Notes: generated by a model not told the origin, from the sequence alone. A stretch of 64,000 nt of DNA from Vibrio caribbeanicus ATCC BAA-2122 (GCF_000165125.1 NZ_AEIU01000099.1:1-64000), one strand, 5' to 3'; positions 26,122 through 36,669 are shown, counted from the first letter of the stretch. Made by a program: numbers and translations.

Positions 26122-28020
26122 ATGAATGGACTCATAATTCACACCTCTGTGGTGAGCTTAATCCTGTCAGCCATCATGTCGCATACGGTGTTGGCAAATA
26201 CTGTCGAGCTGCGCATTATAGAGACAACCGACCTACATATGAGCCCGTCGAGTAGCGCCAACTCTAAGTTGATCTCCCCACAAATGGCAAACAGACAATT
26301 AATTAATAGAGTTAAACAGGCTCGTTCTCAGGCTAAAAATAGCTTACTCATCGATAACAGTGCCTTATTTCAAAACAGCCCCATCGGCAGTTATTTAGTC
26401 AAAAAAGGGCTTGCCCCAAATTTTAGCCAGCAGATTTTAGCCCTCAACTATGATGTCGGTAATGTTGGTAGCCATGAGTTCAAATATGGCTTAGATGCTT
26501 TGAAAAAAGCTGTTTCTACAGTAAGCCATCAGTATGTAAACGCTAACTTACTCGATATTAAAACCAAGGATTATCTCTTTAAGCCCTACCATATTAAAAC
26601 TCATACAGTGACGGACAACGAGGGAAATCCGCAGCAAATTAAGATTGGTTATATCGGCTTTCTTCCAGAAAAAATAATGGACTGGAGCCAACAAAGCTTG
26701 CAAGGAAAAGTGGTCAATCAACAAACGCTCGAAGCAGCTCAGGCCTTGGTTCCCAAAATGAAGCAAGAAGGCGCGGATATTATTATTGCTATCCCCCACT
26801 ACATTTCCGTCGACCCTTTCAACCTAAGTAAGGAAAGTGCACTTTATCAACTGACTGATATCAAGGGTATTGATGCAGTGGTGTTTGGTCATTCACACAC
26901 GCTTTTTCCTGCTAATACTTTTGCTACCACCCAAGGAATAGACAAAAATAAAGGCACTATGAATGGAGTCCCTGTGATTATGCCAGGGCGCTTCGGCCAT
27001 TATCTTGGTGTCATCGATTTAGTCATCGAAAAGCAATCGCAGCAGTGGCAAGTTACCCACAATCAAGCACGCTTAAGTGCAGTATTTGACGAAAAACTCA
27101 ATCAGGACATAACACATAAGTCAGGCCTAGATCTCAACCAACACATAGCGACACTAGATGGGGAACTGTCTAATGTATTGTCATTTGTTCAAGATGAGCC
27201 TAATGTACAAATCGTCAACACAGCGCAAAAACACTACGTCAAACAAGTCACGAATAGCGACCCTGACTTTGCCGGATTACCGATTCTCTCTGCAAGCTCT
27301 CCCTTTCAATCAAAGCAGAGCACTAACCAATTTTTTTACTTAAACGCTGGTGAGATAGATCTCAATCAAGCACTGCAGCTCTACCCATACGACAATAAAT
27401 TAGTGGTATTAAAAATTAACAGTCAAAACATCAAAGAGTGGCTAGAATGCTCGGCCAGTTTTTTTGAGCAAATTGACGCCGAAAGCCATCAGCCACAAAC
27501 ACTCACCAACCAACCACAGTTCCCAGCCTATCATTTTGATATTATCGATGGCATTAACTACCAAATTGATGTGAGTCAGCCTGCAAGATATAACGCACAA
27601 TGTCAGCTTATCAACCCGACAGCAGAGCGAATCGTCAATGCCCATTTCAAAGGAAAACCTCTAGAGCGCAATCAATGGTATCTTCTTGCAACCAATAACT
27701 ATCGCGCCTATGGCGGCAACTTCCCTGGCACAGGCAAAAACGCCGTGGTTATTGACAGCCCCTATGATAATCGCCTCATTGTCGCTGACTACATGCAGCG
27801 CCTCAATGCCAGCAAAGGTAGCATCCACTTCTCGGTAGATAACAACTGGTCATTAAAGCCCATTGAGTCAAAACACCCTCTCGACATTCGATTTCGAGCT
27901 CCCAAAAATAAGCTGGCAACTGAATTTATTCAGCGCCACAGCCACTATCCAATGACCTTATTAGAGAGCGAAGAAAAAGAGTGGAATGAGTATCGAATCC
28001 AGCTAATCCATAATCTGTGA
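26122..28020 (+). CDS. CpdB paralog with altered active site
   Basis: A 632-residue exported protein, similar to the preceding CpdB over its whole length (shared segments include ALVPKMKQEGADIIIAIPH and [11 protein letters not shown]). The signal peptide ends near VLA. Several catalytic positions differ: DNGD is DNSA (A81), and GNHE is GSHE (S117), removing a metal-bridging aspartate and the catalytic asparagine. DLH (D37, H39), the H of IPH and GHSH remain. It may bind nucleotides without hydrolysing them, or have another activity. I use the start at 26122, preceded by GGGAACG; an ATG at 26110 is also in frame. The reading frame is fully open, so the protein is likely made. Confidence 0.85.
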   Translation: MNGLIIHTSVVSLILSAIMSHTVLANTVELRIIETTDLHMSPSSSANSKLISPQMANRQLINRVKQARSQAKNSLLIDNSALFQNSPIGSYLVKKGLAPNFSQQILALNYDVGNVGSHEFKYGLDALKKAVSTVSHQYVNANLLDIKTKDYLFKPYHIKTHTVTDNEGNPQQIKIGYIGFLPEKIMDWSQQSLQGKVVNQQTLEAAQALVPKMKQEGADIIIAIPHYISVDPFNLSKESALYQLTDIKGIDAVVFGHSHTLFPANTFATTQGIDKNKGTMNGVPVIMPGRFGHYLGVIDLVIEKQSQQWQVTHNQARLSAVFDEKLNQDITHKSGLDLNQHIATLDGELSNVLSFVQDEPNVQIVNTAQKHYVKQVTNSDPDFAGLPILSASSPFQSKQSTNQFFYLNAGEIDLNQALQLYPYDNKLVVLKINSQNIKEWLECSASFFEQIDAESHQPQTLTNQPQFPAYHFDIIDGINYQIDVSQPARYNAQCQLINPTAERIVNAHFKGKPLERNQWYLLATNNYRAYGGNFPGTGKNAVVIDSPYDNRLIVADYMQRLNASKGSIHFSVDNNWSLKPIESKHPLDIRFRAPKNKLATEFIQRHSHYPMTLLESEEKEWNEYRIQLIHNL

Positions 28021-28027
28021 AATTAAG

Positions 28028-28060
28028 CTCGATAGCCGAGTAACAACCTCGGTGATCGAG
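28028..28060 (+). terminator. Hairpin after the cpdB paralog
   Basis: CTCGATAGCCGAG and CTCGGTGATCGAG form a 13-position stem with one mismatch, 7 bases after the stop. No T-run follows. The remaining bases to 28243 include ACACCTTGAAGTCACCTAGG (28175-28194), which resembles the outer end of the element at 62543-62809. Confidence 0.5.
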
Positions 28061-28243
28061 CAACATAAGTTCTTTTGGTTCAGGTCAGCACAGGCATTTC
28101 ATCGTTAAATCAACTTTAAAGTGAGTACTCATTGATTGTCATTCAACTCGAACCTGTGACTCTGTTCTTGATCCCACACCTTGAAGTCACCTAGGTATAC
28201 TGAGTTAAGATAGGCACAAAGAATTAACTCAGCGAACCTAAAG

Positions 28244-28804
28244 ATGGAAGACTTTAACCGACAATTGGTGGAGAGTGGCTTTACTGAACCAGAGATCCAA
28301 CAACTACTCGAAGTAACTCAACTATTAGAATTACCAACAAGGCATGTATTACTCAAGCAAGGCGAAGTCGCACAACATATTTTTTTCCTCAACCAAGGCT
28401 TATGCCACTCTGCTTACCTGACGGAAAATGGCAAAGAATTCAGTAAAGAATTTTATTGGCACCAAGAGTGGATCATTGGTTTTGAAAGCCTGATTAACCA
28501 AAGGCCCTCACCTTATATGCTCGAATCACTCACTCCCTGTTCAATACTTACCTTACCGATTGAAATACTACGAGAATGGCGTATACAAAAACGCGACATC
28601 TATTTGAAGTTAATTGAGCGCCAATTGATGCACAAAGAGAATAAAGAACGCTTCATGCTGCTTTACTCTCCTGAGCAACGCTATGATCTCTTTTGTCAGC
28701 ACTATCCTGAACTTTTGGAGCGCCTCAATGATTATCAGATTGCCGCTTATTTGGGTATAACCCCCATTAGTCTCAGCCGAATCAAGAAACGTAGCCAAAA
28801 TTAA
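28244..28804 (+). CDS. Crp/Fnr-family transcriptional regulator
   Basis: A 186-residue regulator. Residues about 20-120 form a cyclic-nucleotide-binding-type beta-roll (HVLLKQGEVAQHIFFLNQGL). The C-terminus carries a short helix-turn-helix (DYQIAAYLGITPISLSRIKKR), shorter than in CRP. No cysteine cluster of the FNR type is present, and the cAMP-contact motif is degenerate, so the ligand is unknown. This small form resembles regulators that sit beside the genes they control; here elaA and an EamA transporter follow on the same strand. Confidence 0.82.
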   Translation: MEDFNRQLVESGFTEPEIQQLLEVTQLLELPTRHVLLKQGEVAQHIFFLNQGLCHSAYLTENGKEFSKEFYWHQEWIIGFESLINQRPSPYMLESLTPCSILTLPIEILREWRIQKRDIYLKLIERQLMHKENKERFMLLYSPEQRYDLFCQHYPELLERLNDYQIAAYLGITPISLSRIKKRSQN

Positions 28805-28872
28805 CAATTGTTAATGCTGACACTTGTTTGGCTTGATAGATTGTCATTCACCTTAGATAAAGTTGTTTAATT

Positions 28873-29325
28873 ATGATCACATGGCAATTAAAAACCTTTG
28901 CTGAGCTCACAACAAAAGAGCTCTATCAATTACTCAAGCTACGAGTCAACATCTTCGTTGTCGAGCAGACTTGCCCCTATCCAGAGCTGGATGACAAAGA
29001 TCATCAAGATGGTGTCTACCACTTACTTGGCTACGCAGACAATCAACTTGTTGCCAATGCACGTTTGCTGCCAGCTGGGATAAGTTTTGATTCTGTGAGT
29101 ATCGGTAGAGTTGCTACACACAAAGAATACCGAGCAACAGGACTTGGACATCAGTTGATGCAACAAGCGATAATCCATTGTGAAAATTTATGGCCGGGCA
29201 TCTCGATTGAAATTGGTGCTCAGCAGCACCTTACACCCTTTTATCAGCGACACGGTTTCATCCAAACATCTGAGATGTATCTTGAAGATGACATTCCCCA
29301 TGTCGACATGAAGCTGAGCAAATAA
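28873..29325 (+). CDS. elaA: ElaA-like GNAT acetyltransferase
   Basis: A 150-residue Gcn5-related N-acetyltransferase. The N-terminal LLKLRVNIFVVEQTCPYPELDD segment is the ElaA signature, and the acetyl-CoA motif A is SIGRVATHKEYRATGLGHQL (residues about 76-95). The acceptor is unknown; the family is close to enzymes acting on small amines. The stop is separated from the next start by two bases, so it is coupled to the EamA transporter. Confidence 0.88.
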   Translation: MITWQLKTFAELTTKELYQLLKLRVNIFVVEQTCPYPELDDKDHQDGVYHLLGYADNQLVANARLLPAGISFDSVSIGRVATHKEYRATGLGHQLMQQAIIHCENLWPGISIEIGAQQHLTPFYQRHGFIQTSEMYLEDDIPHVDMKLSK

Positions 29326-29327
29326 TC

Positions 29328-30236
29328 ATGAATTTTAGCCCCACTTATGCTGCAATCTTGCTTCTCGTTGCTGGAAACTTGCTTGCATCCCTCTCTGATG
29401 TAGCGGTAAAACTGGTTGGGGGTGAGATTGCCACGTTTCAATATGTGTTTATTCGTCAACTGCTATCGACACTGGTTATTTTTCCACTCTGGTGGTTCCA
29501 ACCTTCCAGCCTGCGCCCACTCGAAAAAGTGGCGTTGAACACTTTTCGCGCGCATCTTATCATTATTGGCAGTGGATGTATGGTGGTTGCTATTAGTCAT
29601 TTGACGCTCGCAACCGCTAATGCGGTCTTTTATGCAGCACCTCTATTGATGTTACCTTTGTCCGTATTATTACTTGGAGAAATGCCCCATATTAAAACGA
29701 TATTGGCAACAGGATTCGGCTTTATCGGGGTCTTAGTCGTTCTCAGACCTGATGAATTTCATTGGGCAGCTTTCTTTGCCTTAGGCACCAGTATCACTTT
29801 GGCACTATTCAACCTTACAGCTCGGCGTCTCCCTAAACGTCAAACCACCATCAGCACCTTATTTTGGACATCAGTACTTTCGTTACCAGTATCAGCAATA
29901 CTGGCTTTTCTGTCATGGCAAGAAATCACTTGGTATCAAGTTGCTTTAATCCTAATCAGTGCTGGTTTAATACTTATGTATAATGGGTTGGCAGTCATAG
30001 CCTACCGAAAAGCGCCAGCAAACCAAATTGCATTGGCAGAAAACTCTGGGTTAGTTTTTGTAGTGATACTCGGAATAAGCTTATTTAGCGAAATACCGAG
30101 TGTGCTCACCCTCATAGGGATTTTGATGATTGTTGCGCCACTGTTGCCATGGAGAGCCATTATCAAACGCAGTAATTTTTACGGTTTACTGCGTCCAAAG
30201 CCGCCGTTGGATAAACGAAAAAACATCACTGACTGA
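29328..30236 (+). CDS. EamA/DMT-family permease
   Basis: A 302-residue inner-membrane transporter with about ten hydrophobic helices and the internal duplication typical of drug/metabolite exporters (TATANAVFYAAPLLMLPLSV-like segment in half one, APANQIALAENSGLVFVV in half two). Exported substrate unknown. It lies 2 bases after elaA. Its last 58 bases overlap, in the opposite orientation, the end of the LysM-like gene at 30179. Confidence 0.88.
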   Translation: MNFSPTYAAILLLVAGNLLASLSDVAVKLVGGEIATFQYVFIRQLLSTLVIFPLWWFQPSSLRPLEKVALNTFRAHLIIIGSGCMVVAISHLTLATANAVFYAAPLLMLPLSVLLLGEMPHIKTILATGFGFIGVLVVLRPDEFHWAAFFALGTSITLALFNLTARRLPKRQTTISTLFWTSVLSLPVSAILAFLSWQEITWYQVALILISAGLILMYNGLAVIAYRKAPANQIALAENSGLVFVVILGISLFSEIPSVLTLIGILMIVAPLLPWRAIIKRSNFYGLLRPKPPLDKRKNITD

Positions 30237-30748
30237 TCTTTTTTCTCTAACTGGAGAATATCCACACTACCATCTTTCTTAAGCTTATAGCGAACCAGTT
30301 GACCTTTCTTAATATGGCTTAGGGGTTTATCTTGGCCTTCAACTTTGACTAAAGCGTTTAGGTCTGACATAGGTAAACCATTGCTACGAAAGACTTGGGC
30401 CAACGTATCGCCACTTTGAACCGTATATTCATGCCAGGCTGCTAAAAGTATAGGATCCTGCTTCTCACTTTTTTGCTCACTCAAACTGCGTGTATTAATA
30501 TCGATAGAGACACGTTCGGGTTCTGACTTCACATTGTTGTTTTCCTCTTTCTCTGATGAAGGAATGAATAACAAAATGATGAGAACGATAGTAATGATTA
30601 ATATTCCACGACGGTGAAGTTGGGGCAAAACATGCCAATAGCTAATACTTTGTTCTTTGAGAGCCTGCCAGTCAATTTGTTTGACCATTTCCAAAACGAC
30701 GTCGCTCGAAACTGGGTTTTGCTGCTTTTTTCTTTTTCTGCGATTCAT
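30179..30748 (-). CDS. OapA/LysM-like envelope protein
   Basis: An 189-residue single-pass membrane protein. A basic cytoplasmic start (MNRRKRKKQQ) is followed by one membrane helix (GILIITIVLIILLFI, residues about 60-75), a charged linker and a C-terminal OapA/LysM-like peptidoglycan-binding domain beginning WHEYTVQSGDTLAQVFRSNG. It resembles YtfB/OapA proteins, which bind the cell wall and affect septation. I start at 30748 (GGGGAG upstream); an in-frame start at 30781 would add 11 residues. Its 3' end overlaps that of the EamA gene by 58 bases. Confidence 0.8.
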   Translation of the reverse strand: MNRRKRKKQQNPVSSDVVLEMVKQIDWQALKEQSISYWHVLPQLHRRGILIITIVLIILLFIPSSEKEENNNVKSEPERVSIDINTRSLSEQKSEKQDPILLAAWHEYTVQSGDTLAQVFRSNGLPMSDLNALVKVEGQDKPLSHIKKGQLVRYKLKKDGSVDILQLEKKDQSVMFFRLSNGGFGRSKP

Positions 30749-30982
30749 CGCATTAGTACTCCCCACACCACTTAACTGCAAGTATAAAAACCCGTTTGCG
30801 CTGAGTACAGTGGTTTCGTGTGGAGAGAGTAAGAAGCATGCTAAAATTCAATAAAATATTATTAAACTTAGATCGCTATCTCACAAAGTGTTCTGATACA
30901 CTTGATCGTCAAAGCAGCATTTGATCGCAACATGAATGCTGGTATCCTTATCTGTTCTAAACACTACACAAAGAGAGACATC

Positions 30983-31603
30983 ATGTCTGAAGCTAAATTT
31001 GAAACTGTGGAACAAAAGGCAAGCTACGGTATCGGTCTACAAATGGGCCAACAACTTGCTGGTTCTGGTCTTGAAGGGTTAAACGTTGAATCTATTGCTG
31101 CTGGTATCGCTACAGCACTCGTTGGCGAGCAACCACAAATCGAGATTGATCAAATCAACGAAGCACTACAACAAATGCACTCTCGTGCTGAAGAAGTACG
31201 TCAAGAAGCAGCAAAAGTTGCAGCCGCGGACGGAGAAGCATTCTTAAAAGATAATGCACTTCGCTCAGAGATCACAGTACTTGAGTCTGGTCTTCAGTAT
31301 GAGATCCTTAATGCCGGTACTGGTGAGATCCCAACTGCGGAAAGCCAAGTCCGCGTTCACTACCATGGTGAGTTAACCGACGGTACAGTTTTTGATAGTT
31401 CTGTATCACGTGGTCAGCCTGCTGAATTCCCAGTAACGGGCGTTATTAAAGGTTGGGTTGAAGCACTGCAGCTTATGCCTGTTGGTTCTAAATGGAAGCT
31501 CTACATTCCTCAAGACCTTGCATATGGTGAGCGTGGTGCTGGTGCAGCGATCCCTCCTTATGCAGCACTTGTCTTTGAAGTTGAATTACTCGATATCCTG
31601 TAA
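30983..31603 (+). CDS. fklB: FKBP-type peptidyl-prolyl cis-trans isomerase
   Basis: A 206-residue cytoplasmic FKBP. The N-terminal helical dimerisation domain (KASYGIGLQMGQQL) is followed by the FKBP fold from about residue 110, with VRVHYHGELTDGTVFDSS, GVIKGWVEALQLMP and YGERGAGAAIPPYA. These match FklB (FKBP22). I start at 30983, the MSEAKFETVEQK start; a GTG-type extension to 30902 lacks support. A strong terminator follows. Confidence 0.93.
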   Translation: MSEAKFETVEQKASYGIGLQMGQQLAGSGLEGLNVESIAAGIATALVGEQPQIEIDQINEALQQMHSRAEEVRQEAAKVAAADGEAFLKDNALRSEITVLESGLQYEILNAGTGEIPTAESQVRVHYHGELTDGTVFDSSVSRGQPAEFPVTGVIKGWVEALQLMPVGSKWKLYIPQDLAYGERGAGAAIPPYAALVFEVELLDIL

Positions 31604-31614
31604 TCCAATTCAAT

Positions 31615-31640
31615 AAAAGCAGCGCTAGCGCTGCTTTTTT
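31615..31640 (+). terminator. Terminator of fklB
   Basis: AGCAGCGCTAGCGCTGCT (31618-31635) is a perfect palindrome flanked by AAAA and TTTTTT, 14 bases after the fklB stop. Confidence 0.9.
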
Positions 31641-31691
31641 ATAATTGCCGTTAACTTTCCAAAAACTTAGAATTTGGCAAAATATCAGCAT

Positions 31692-31723
31692 AAAAAAAGC
31701 CGAGCATAAGCTCGGCTTTTTTT
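31692..31723 (-). terminator. Terminator of the alpha operon
   Basis: AAAAAAAGCCGAG and CTCGGCTTTTTTT pair around CATAAG, 15 bases after the rplQ stop on the minus strand. It ends the ribosomal protein block. Confidence 0.92.
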
Positions 31724-31737
31724 CATTTCGAACCTGA

Positions 31738-32118
31738 TTACTCAGCAGCTTCTTCAGCAGCTGGGCGATCTACAAGCTCAATGTAAGCCATTGGAGCTTT
31801 ATCACCAGTACGGAAACCAGCTTTTAGGATACGAGTGTAACCGCCCTGACGAGCAGCAAAACGTGGACCTAGTTCGTTAAATAGTTTTGCAACTACTTCG
31901 TTGTCACGAGTACGTGCAAATGCTAGACGACGGTTAGCAACGCTGTCAGTCTTAGCTAGTGTAATCAAAGGCTCAACTACGCGACGTAGCTCTTTTGCTT
32001 TTGGCAATGTAGTCTTGATGACTTCATGACGTACAAGAGAGCTAGCCATGTTGCTGAACATCGCTTTACGATGTGAGCTGTTGCGGTTGAGTTGACGACC
32101 ACTCTTACGATGGCGCAT
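31738..32118 (-). CDS. rplQ: 50S ribosomal protein L17
   Basis: A 126-residue basic protein beginning [20 protein letters not shown] and containing the [14 protein letters not shown] motif. It lines the polypeptide exit tunnel region of the large subunit. Last gene of the alpha operon, 26 bases after rpoA, and followed by a strong terminator. Length and sequence are typical of the family. Confidence 0.98.
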   Translation of the reverse strand: MRHRKSGRQLNRNSSHRKAMFSNMASSLVRHEVIKTTLPKAKELRRVVEPLITLAKTDSVANRRLAFARTRDNEVVAKLFNELGPRFAARQGGYTRILKAGFRTGDKAPMAYIELVDRPAAEEAAE

Positions 32119-32144
32119 GACCTAATCCTTCTAACTATTATCGA

Positions 32145-33137
32145 TTAATCTTCAGCGATAGACGCTGGTGGCCAATTTTCTAGGCGCATACCTAGAGATA
32201 GACCACGTGATGCAAGTACGTCTTTGATCTCTGTAAGAGATTTTTTACCAAGGTTAGGCGTTTTAAGTAGCTCAACCTCAGTACGCTGTACAAGATCACC
32301 GATGTAGTGAATCGCTTCTGCTTTTAGACAGTTAGCAGAGCGAACTGTTAGTTCAAGATCGTCTACAGGACGCAGTAGGATTGGATCGAATTCTGGCTTC
32401 TCTTCCTTCTCCTCAGGTACACGTACATCACGGAGATCTACGAACGCATCCAATTGCTCAGCAAGAATTGTTGCTGCACGACGGATAGCTTCCTCAGGGT
32501 CAAGAGTACCGTTTGTTTCCATATCGATGACAAGTTTGTCTAAGTCAGTACGCTGCTCTACACGAGCTGCTTCAACTGAGTAAGCAATCTTGTCTACTGG
32601 GCTGTAAGTAGCGTCTACCAGTAGGCGACCAATAGGACGCTCATCTTCTTCAGTATGGATACGCGCCGAAGCTGGAACATAACCACGACCACGTTCTACT
32701 TTGATGCGCATTGCAATCTCAGCATTGTCATCCGTTAGGTGACAAATAACGTGTTCAGGGTTAGCGATCTCTACATCACCATCATGGGTGATGTCACCTG
32801 CAACCACAGGGCCCGAGCCTGATTTGTTCAACGTGATGAACACTTCATCTTTGCCTTCGGCAACGCGTACAGCTAGACCTTTAAGGTTAAGTAGGACTTC
32901 AAGAATATCTTCTTGAACACCTTCTTTAGTACTGTACTCATGAAGTACGCCTTCGATTTCTACTTCTGTCACAGCACAACCTGGCATAGAAGATAGAAGA
33001 ATACGTCGAAGCGCATTACCAAGAGTATGGCCAAAACCACGCTCTAATGGCTCAAGAGTTACTTTTGCGTGAGTCGTGCTAACTTGTTCAATGTCAACAA
33101 GACGTGGCTTAAGAAATTCTGTTACAGAACCCTGCAT
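32145..33137 (-). CDS. rpoA: RNA polymerase alpha subunit
   Basis: A 330-residue subunit that nucleates RNA polymerase assembly and contacts UP elements and activators. The N-terminal assembly domain contains [18 protein letters not shown]; an acidic linker ([11 protein letters not shown], around residue 240) leads to the C-terminal domain with [17 protein letters not shown] and [14 protein letters not shown], which bind DNA and CRP. It is full length, one residue longer than in E. coli. Lies between rpsD and rplQ as in other gamma-proteobacteria. Confidence 0.98.
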   Translation of the reverse strand: MQGSVTEFLKPRLVDIEQVSTTHAKVTLEPLERGFGHTLGNALRRILLSSMPGCAVTEVEIEGVLHEYSTKEGVQEDILEVLLNLKGLAVRVAEGKDEVFITLNKSGSGPVVAGDITHDGDVEIANPEHVICHLTDDNAEIAMRIKVERGRGYVPASARIHTEEDERPIGRLLVDATYSPVDKIAYSVEAARVEQRTDLDKLVIDMETNGTLDPEEAIRRAATILAEQLDAFVDLRDVRVPEEKEEKPEFDPILLRPVDDLELTVRSANCLKAEAIHYIGDLVQRTEVELLKTPNLGKKSLTEIKDVLASRGLSLGMRLENWPPASIAED

Positions 33138-33161
33138 TGTGTCCTCTCTTTAGTTTAAACC

Positions 33162-33782
33162 TTACTTAGAGTAAAGCTCGACGATCAATTGTTCGTTGAT
33201 GTCAGCAGATAGATCTGAACGCTCAGGCAAACGCTTGAACGTAGCTTCCATCTTACTACCATCTACTTCAATCCAAGTTGGTTTTTCACGTTGTTCAGCA
33301 ACTTCTAGAGCCGCTTTGATACGAGACTGCTGTTTAGCTTTCTCGCGAATAGAAACAACATCATTTGCCGCTACTTTGAAAGAAGGAACGTTTACAACTT
33401 TACCGTTAACTAGGATAGCTTTGTGACTAACTAGCTGACGTGCTTCTGCGCGAGTTGCACCAAAGCCCATGCGGTAAACTACGTTATCAAGACGACCTTC
33501 AAGAAGTTGAAGTAGGTTTTCACCAGTGTTGCCTTTTAGACGAGCAGCTTCTTTGTAGTAGTTATGGAATTGTTTTTCTAGAACGCCGTACATACGACGA
33601 ACTTTTTGCTTCTCACGAAGCTGAACGCCATACTCAGATAGACGACCGCGACGAGCGCCGTGTACACCTGGTGCGTTATCAATTTTACACTTGGTATCGA
33701 TCGCGCGTACACCAGACTTAAGGAATAAGTCAGTACCTTCGCGACGGCTAAGCTTCAGCTTAGGACCCAAATATCTTGCCAT
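33162..33782 (-). CDS. rpsD: 30S ribosomal protein S4
   Basis: A 206-residue primary 16S rRNA-binding protein that starts small-subunit assembly. [20 protein letters not shown] opens the protein, and an S4 RNA-binding domain follows from about residue 95 ([11 protein letters not shown]). The zinc-cysteine motif found in some S4 proteins is absent. In enterobacteria S4 represses the alpha operon by binding its leader, here probably 34575-34721. Confidence 0.98.
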   Translation of the reverse strand: MARYLGPKLKLSRREGTDLFLKSGVRAIDTKCKIDNAPGVHGARRGRLSEYGVQLREKQKVRRMYGVLEKQFHNYYKEAARLKGNTGENLLQLLEGRLDNVVYRMGFGATRAEARQLVSHKAILVNGKVVNVPSFKVAANDVVSIREKAKQQSRIKAALEVAEQREKPTWIEVDGSKMEATFKRLPERSDLSADINEQLIVELYSK

Positions 33783-33809
33783 GATCTTTCTCCAATTATC
33801 CTAGAAACG

Positions 33810-34205
<396 letters not shown>

Positions 34206-34217
34206 CTACCTTCCCGA

Positions 34218-34574
34218 TTATTTCTTGATCGGCTTACGCGGACCCTTACGGGTGCGAGCGTTGGTTTTAGTACGCTGTCCACGTAGTGGTAGACTGCGAC
34301 GATGACGAAGACCACGGTAACATCCAAGGTCCATTAGACGCTTGATGTTCATGGATACTTCACGACGTAGATCACCTTCTACAGTGTATTTAGCTACACC
34401 ATCACGCAGTTGATCGATCTGCTCTTCAGTTAGTTCACTGATCTTAACACTTTCAGCAATACCCACTTCAGCTAGAATAGCTTGAGAACGAGTTTTACCG
34501 ATACCGTAGATCGCAGTTAGTGCGATTACAGCATGTTTTTGATCAGGAATGTTAATGCCTGCAATACGGGCCAT
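34218..34574 (-). CDS. rpsM: 30S ribosomal protein S13
   Basis: A 118-residue protein at the head of the small subunit that contacts the P-site tRNA and the large subunit. It begins [20 protein letters not shown] and ends with a basic tail ([12 protein letters not shown]). First gene of the alpha operon. A 147-base region with two hairpins separates it from rpmJ, whereas other gaps in the block are far shorter. Confidence 0.98.
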   Translation of the reverse strand: MARIAGINIPDQKHAVIALTAIYGIGKTRSQAILAEVGIAESVKISELTEEQIDQLRDGVAKYTVEGDLRREVSMNIKRLMDLGCYRGLRHRRSLPLRGQRTKTNARTRKGPRKPIKK

Positions 34575-34721
34575 TATTCACTCCTAGTGTTTCATAAAAG
34601 AATTAGCCGCAGCAAAGCCCGTTTCGGATACGCTGCGGGATACTACTTCTTTTGCACGCAAAAGGTAGGCCGAGCAATATACTCAACACTACCTTATATT
34701 TCAAGTAAAAATTTCTGCTTA
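34575..34721 (-). promoter_or_regulatory. Alpha operon leader (probable S4 autoregulatory region)
   Basis: On the minus strand this gap contains a 7-bp hairpin (CCGCAGC with GCTGCGG, 34638-34607) and a second one built on TTTTGC and GCAAAA near 34649-34664, then AGGAGTG just before rpsM. In enterobacteria S4 binds a pseudoknot in the rpsM leader and blocks initiation. The position agrees, but I could not trace the full pseudoknot. Confidence 0.45.
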
Positions 34722-34835
34722 TTAGCCTTGGCGCTGCTTGTGCTTTGGCTCACTGCAAATCACGCGAACGACACCGTTACGCTTGATAACTTTACAGTTA
34801 CGGCAGATTTTTTTAACGGAAGCACGAACTTTCAT
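34722..34835 (-). CDS. rpmJ: 50S ribosomal protein L36
   Basis: A 37-residue basic protein beginning [16 protein letters not shown] and ending KHKQRQG. Cysteines 11, 14 and 27 and histidine 32 form the zinc site, so this is the zinc-binding C+ form; the zinc-free paralog that Zur controls in many bacteria is not in this window. It follows secY, as usual, and is the last gene of the spc operon. Confidence 0.95.
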
Positions 34836-34874
34836 TGCTAAACTCCGTAATAAAATCTGAGTACTAGTGCCGAG

Positions 34875-36209
34875 TTATCGGCCATAGCCTTTCAGATTCG
34901 CTTTCTTTAACACAGAATCATACTGTTGAGACATCAGATGAGTCTGTACCTGTGCCATAAAGTCCATGATAACAACCACTACGATAAGCAGTGATGTTCC
35001 GCCAAAGTAGAAACGAACGTTCCACGCGGCCATCATAAACTCCGGAATCAGACAGATAAATGTAATGTATAACGCACCGGCTAAGGTTAAACGAGTCATT
35101 ACTTTATCAATGTATTTAGCTGTCTGCTCACCTGGGCGGATACCGGGTACAAATGCACCAGACTTCTTCAAGTTATCCGCTGTCTCTCTTGGGTTGAAAA
35201 CCAACGCCGTATAGAAGAAACAGAAGAAAATAATCGCTGCCGCATATAGCATTACATACAGAGGTTGACCTGGGCTAAGAGCCAATGACACGTCAGTTAA
35301 CCAACCAAACGCGCTGCTCTGGCCACCTTGACCGAACCACTGTGCCAATGTTCCTGGGAACAGTATAATGCTTGATGCAAAGATTGCTGGAATTACACCT
35401 GCCATATTTATTTTCAATGGCAAATGAGTGCTTTGTGCAGCAAATACCTTACGACCTTGTTGACGCTTTGCGTAGTTAACAACGATTCTACGTTGACCAC
35501 GCTCCATGAAAACAACGAAGTAGATAACTGCAAAAGACAATACAGCAATCAACAACAGAAGAAGTACATGCAAATCACCTCGTTTCGCTTGATCGATTGT
35601 TTGACCGATTGCCGAAGGCAACCCAGCAACAATACCTGCAAAAATCAGTAGTGAAATACCATTACCAATTCCACGCTCTGTAATTTGTTCACCTAACCAC
35701 ATCAGGAACATGGTACCGGTTACTAAACTTACGGTAGCAATAAGTGTAAACATGGTTTGATCGATAACGACCAGATTTTCGACCATGTTTGGTAGACCTG
35801 TTGCAATACCAATAGCTTGGAGTGTTGCAAGTACAAGCGTGCCATAACGCGTATATTGGCTTATCTTACGACGGCCTGCTTCACCCTCTTTCTTGAGCTC
35901 AGCTAACGCAGGATGGACTACAGTTAGCAGTTGGACAACAATGGAAGCCGAAATATACGGCATGATGCCCAACGCTAATATAGATGCACGCTCAAGAGCA
36001 CCACCAGAAAACATGTTGAACATGTCTACGATGGTACCCGCCTGCTGATCGAACAAGTCGGCAAGCACAGCAGCGTCAACACCAGGAATCGGCACGAAAG
36101 AGCCTGCTCGGAATACTAAAAGTGCACCAATTACGAATAATAAGCGCGACTTTAGCTCACTTAAGCCGCTCTGAGCACTACGAAAATCTTGTCCTGGTTT
36201 CTTAGCCAT
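34875..36209 (-). CDS. secY: Protein translocase subunit SecY
   Basis: A 444-residue inner-membrane protein with ten transmembrane helices that forms the Sec channel with SecE and SecG. Signatures include the [15 protein letters not shown] segment near residue 75 and [17 protein letters not shown] near residue 180; the C-terminal loop contacting ribosome and SecA contains [15 protein letters not shown]. Full length. Lies between rplO and rpmJ in the spc operon. Confidence 0.98.
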   Translation of the reverse strand: MAKKPGQDFRSAQSGLSELKSRLLFVIGALLVFRAGSFVPIPGVDAAVLADLFDQQAGTIVDMFNMFSGGALERASILALGIMPYISASIVVQLLTVVHPALAELKKEGEAGRRKISQYTRYGTLVLATLQAIGIATGLPNMVENLVVIDQTMFTLIATVSLVTGTMFLMWLGEQITERGIGNGISLLIFAGIVAGLPSAIGQTIDQAKRGDLHVLLLLLIAVLSFAVIYFVVFMERGQRRIVVNYAKRQQGRKVFAAQSTHLPLKINMAGVIPAIFASSIILFPGTLAQWFGQGGQSSAFGWLTDVSLALSPGQPLYVMLYAAAIIFFCFFYTALVFNPRETADNLKKSGAFVPGIRPGEQTAKYIDKVMTRLTLAGALYITFICLIPEFMMAAWNVRFYFGGTSLLIVVVVIMDFMAQVQTHLMSQQYDSVLKKANLKGYGR

Positions 36210-36229
36210 CTGTACCTCGCTCCTCGAGA

Positions 36230-36664
36230 TTATTCCTCGATTTTACCGCCTGCAGCTTCGATTGCAGCTTTAGCGCCTTTAGTCACACGTAGACCTTTAA
36301 CAGTCACTGCTTTGTTAATTTCACCAGATAGAACAACTTTTACAAATTCAATGTTCTTAGTGATTACGTTTGCAGCTTTAAGACTGTTTAGATCAACCAC
36401 GTCACCAGTTACCTTCGCTAGCTCAGCTAGACGAACTTCAGCAGACACTAGGCTCTTACGAGAAGTGAAGCCGAATTTTGGTAAACGTTGTTTCAAAGGC
36501 ATTTGACCACCTTCAAAACCTGGACGAACACTGCCGCCAGAACGTGATTTTTGACCTTTGTGACCACGGCCACCTGTTTTACCCAGGCCAGAGCCGATAC
36601 CGCGACCTACGCGTTTAGCAGTAGTCTTAGCACCTGCAGCCGGTGATAGAGTATTCAAACGCAT
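36230..36664 (-). CDS. rplO: 50S ribosomal protein L15
   Basis: A 144-residue protein with a glycine/lysine-rich start ([20 protein letters not shown]) that threads into 23S rRNA, followed by a globular domain. The length is typical. It lies 5 bases after rpmD and 21 bases before secY. Confidence 0.98.
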   Translation of the reverse strand: MRLNTLSPAAGAKTTAKRVGRGIGSGLGKTGGRGHKGQKSRSGGSVRPGFEGGQMPLKQRLPKFGFTSRKSLVSAEVRLAELAKVTGDVVDLNSLKAANVITKNIEFVKVVLSGEINKAVTVKGLRVTKGAKAAIEAAGGKIEE

Positions 36665-36669
36665 TATGA

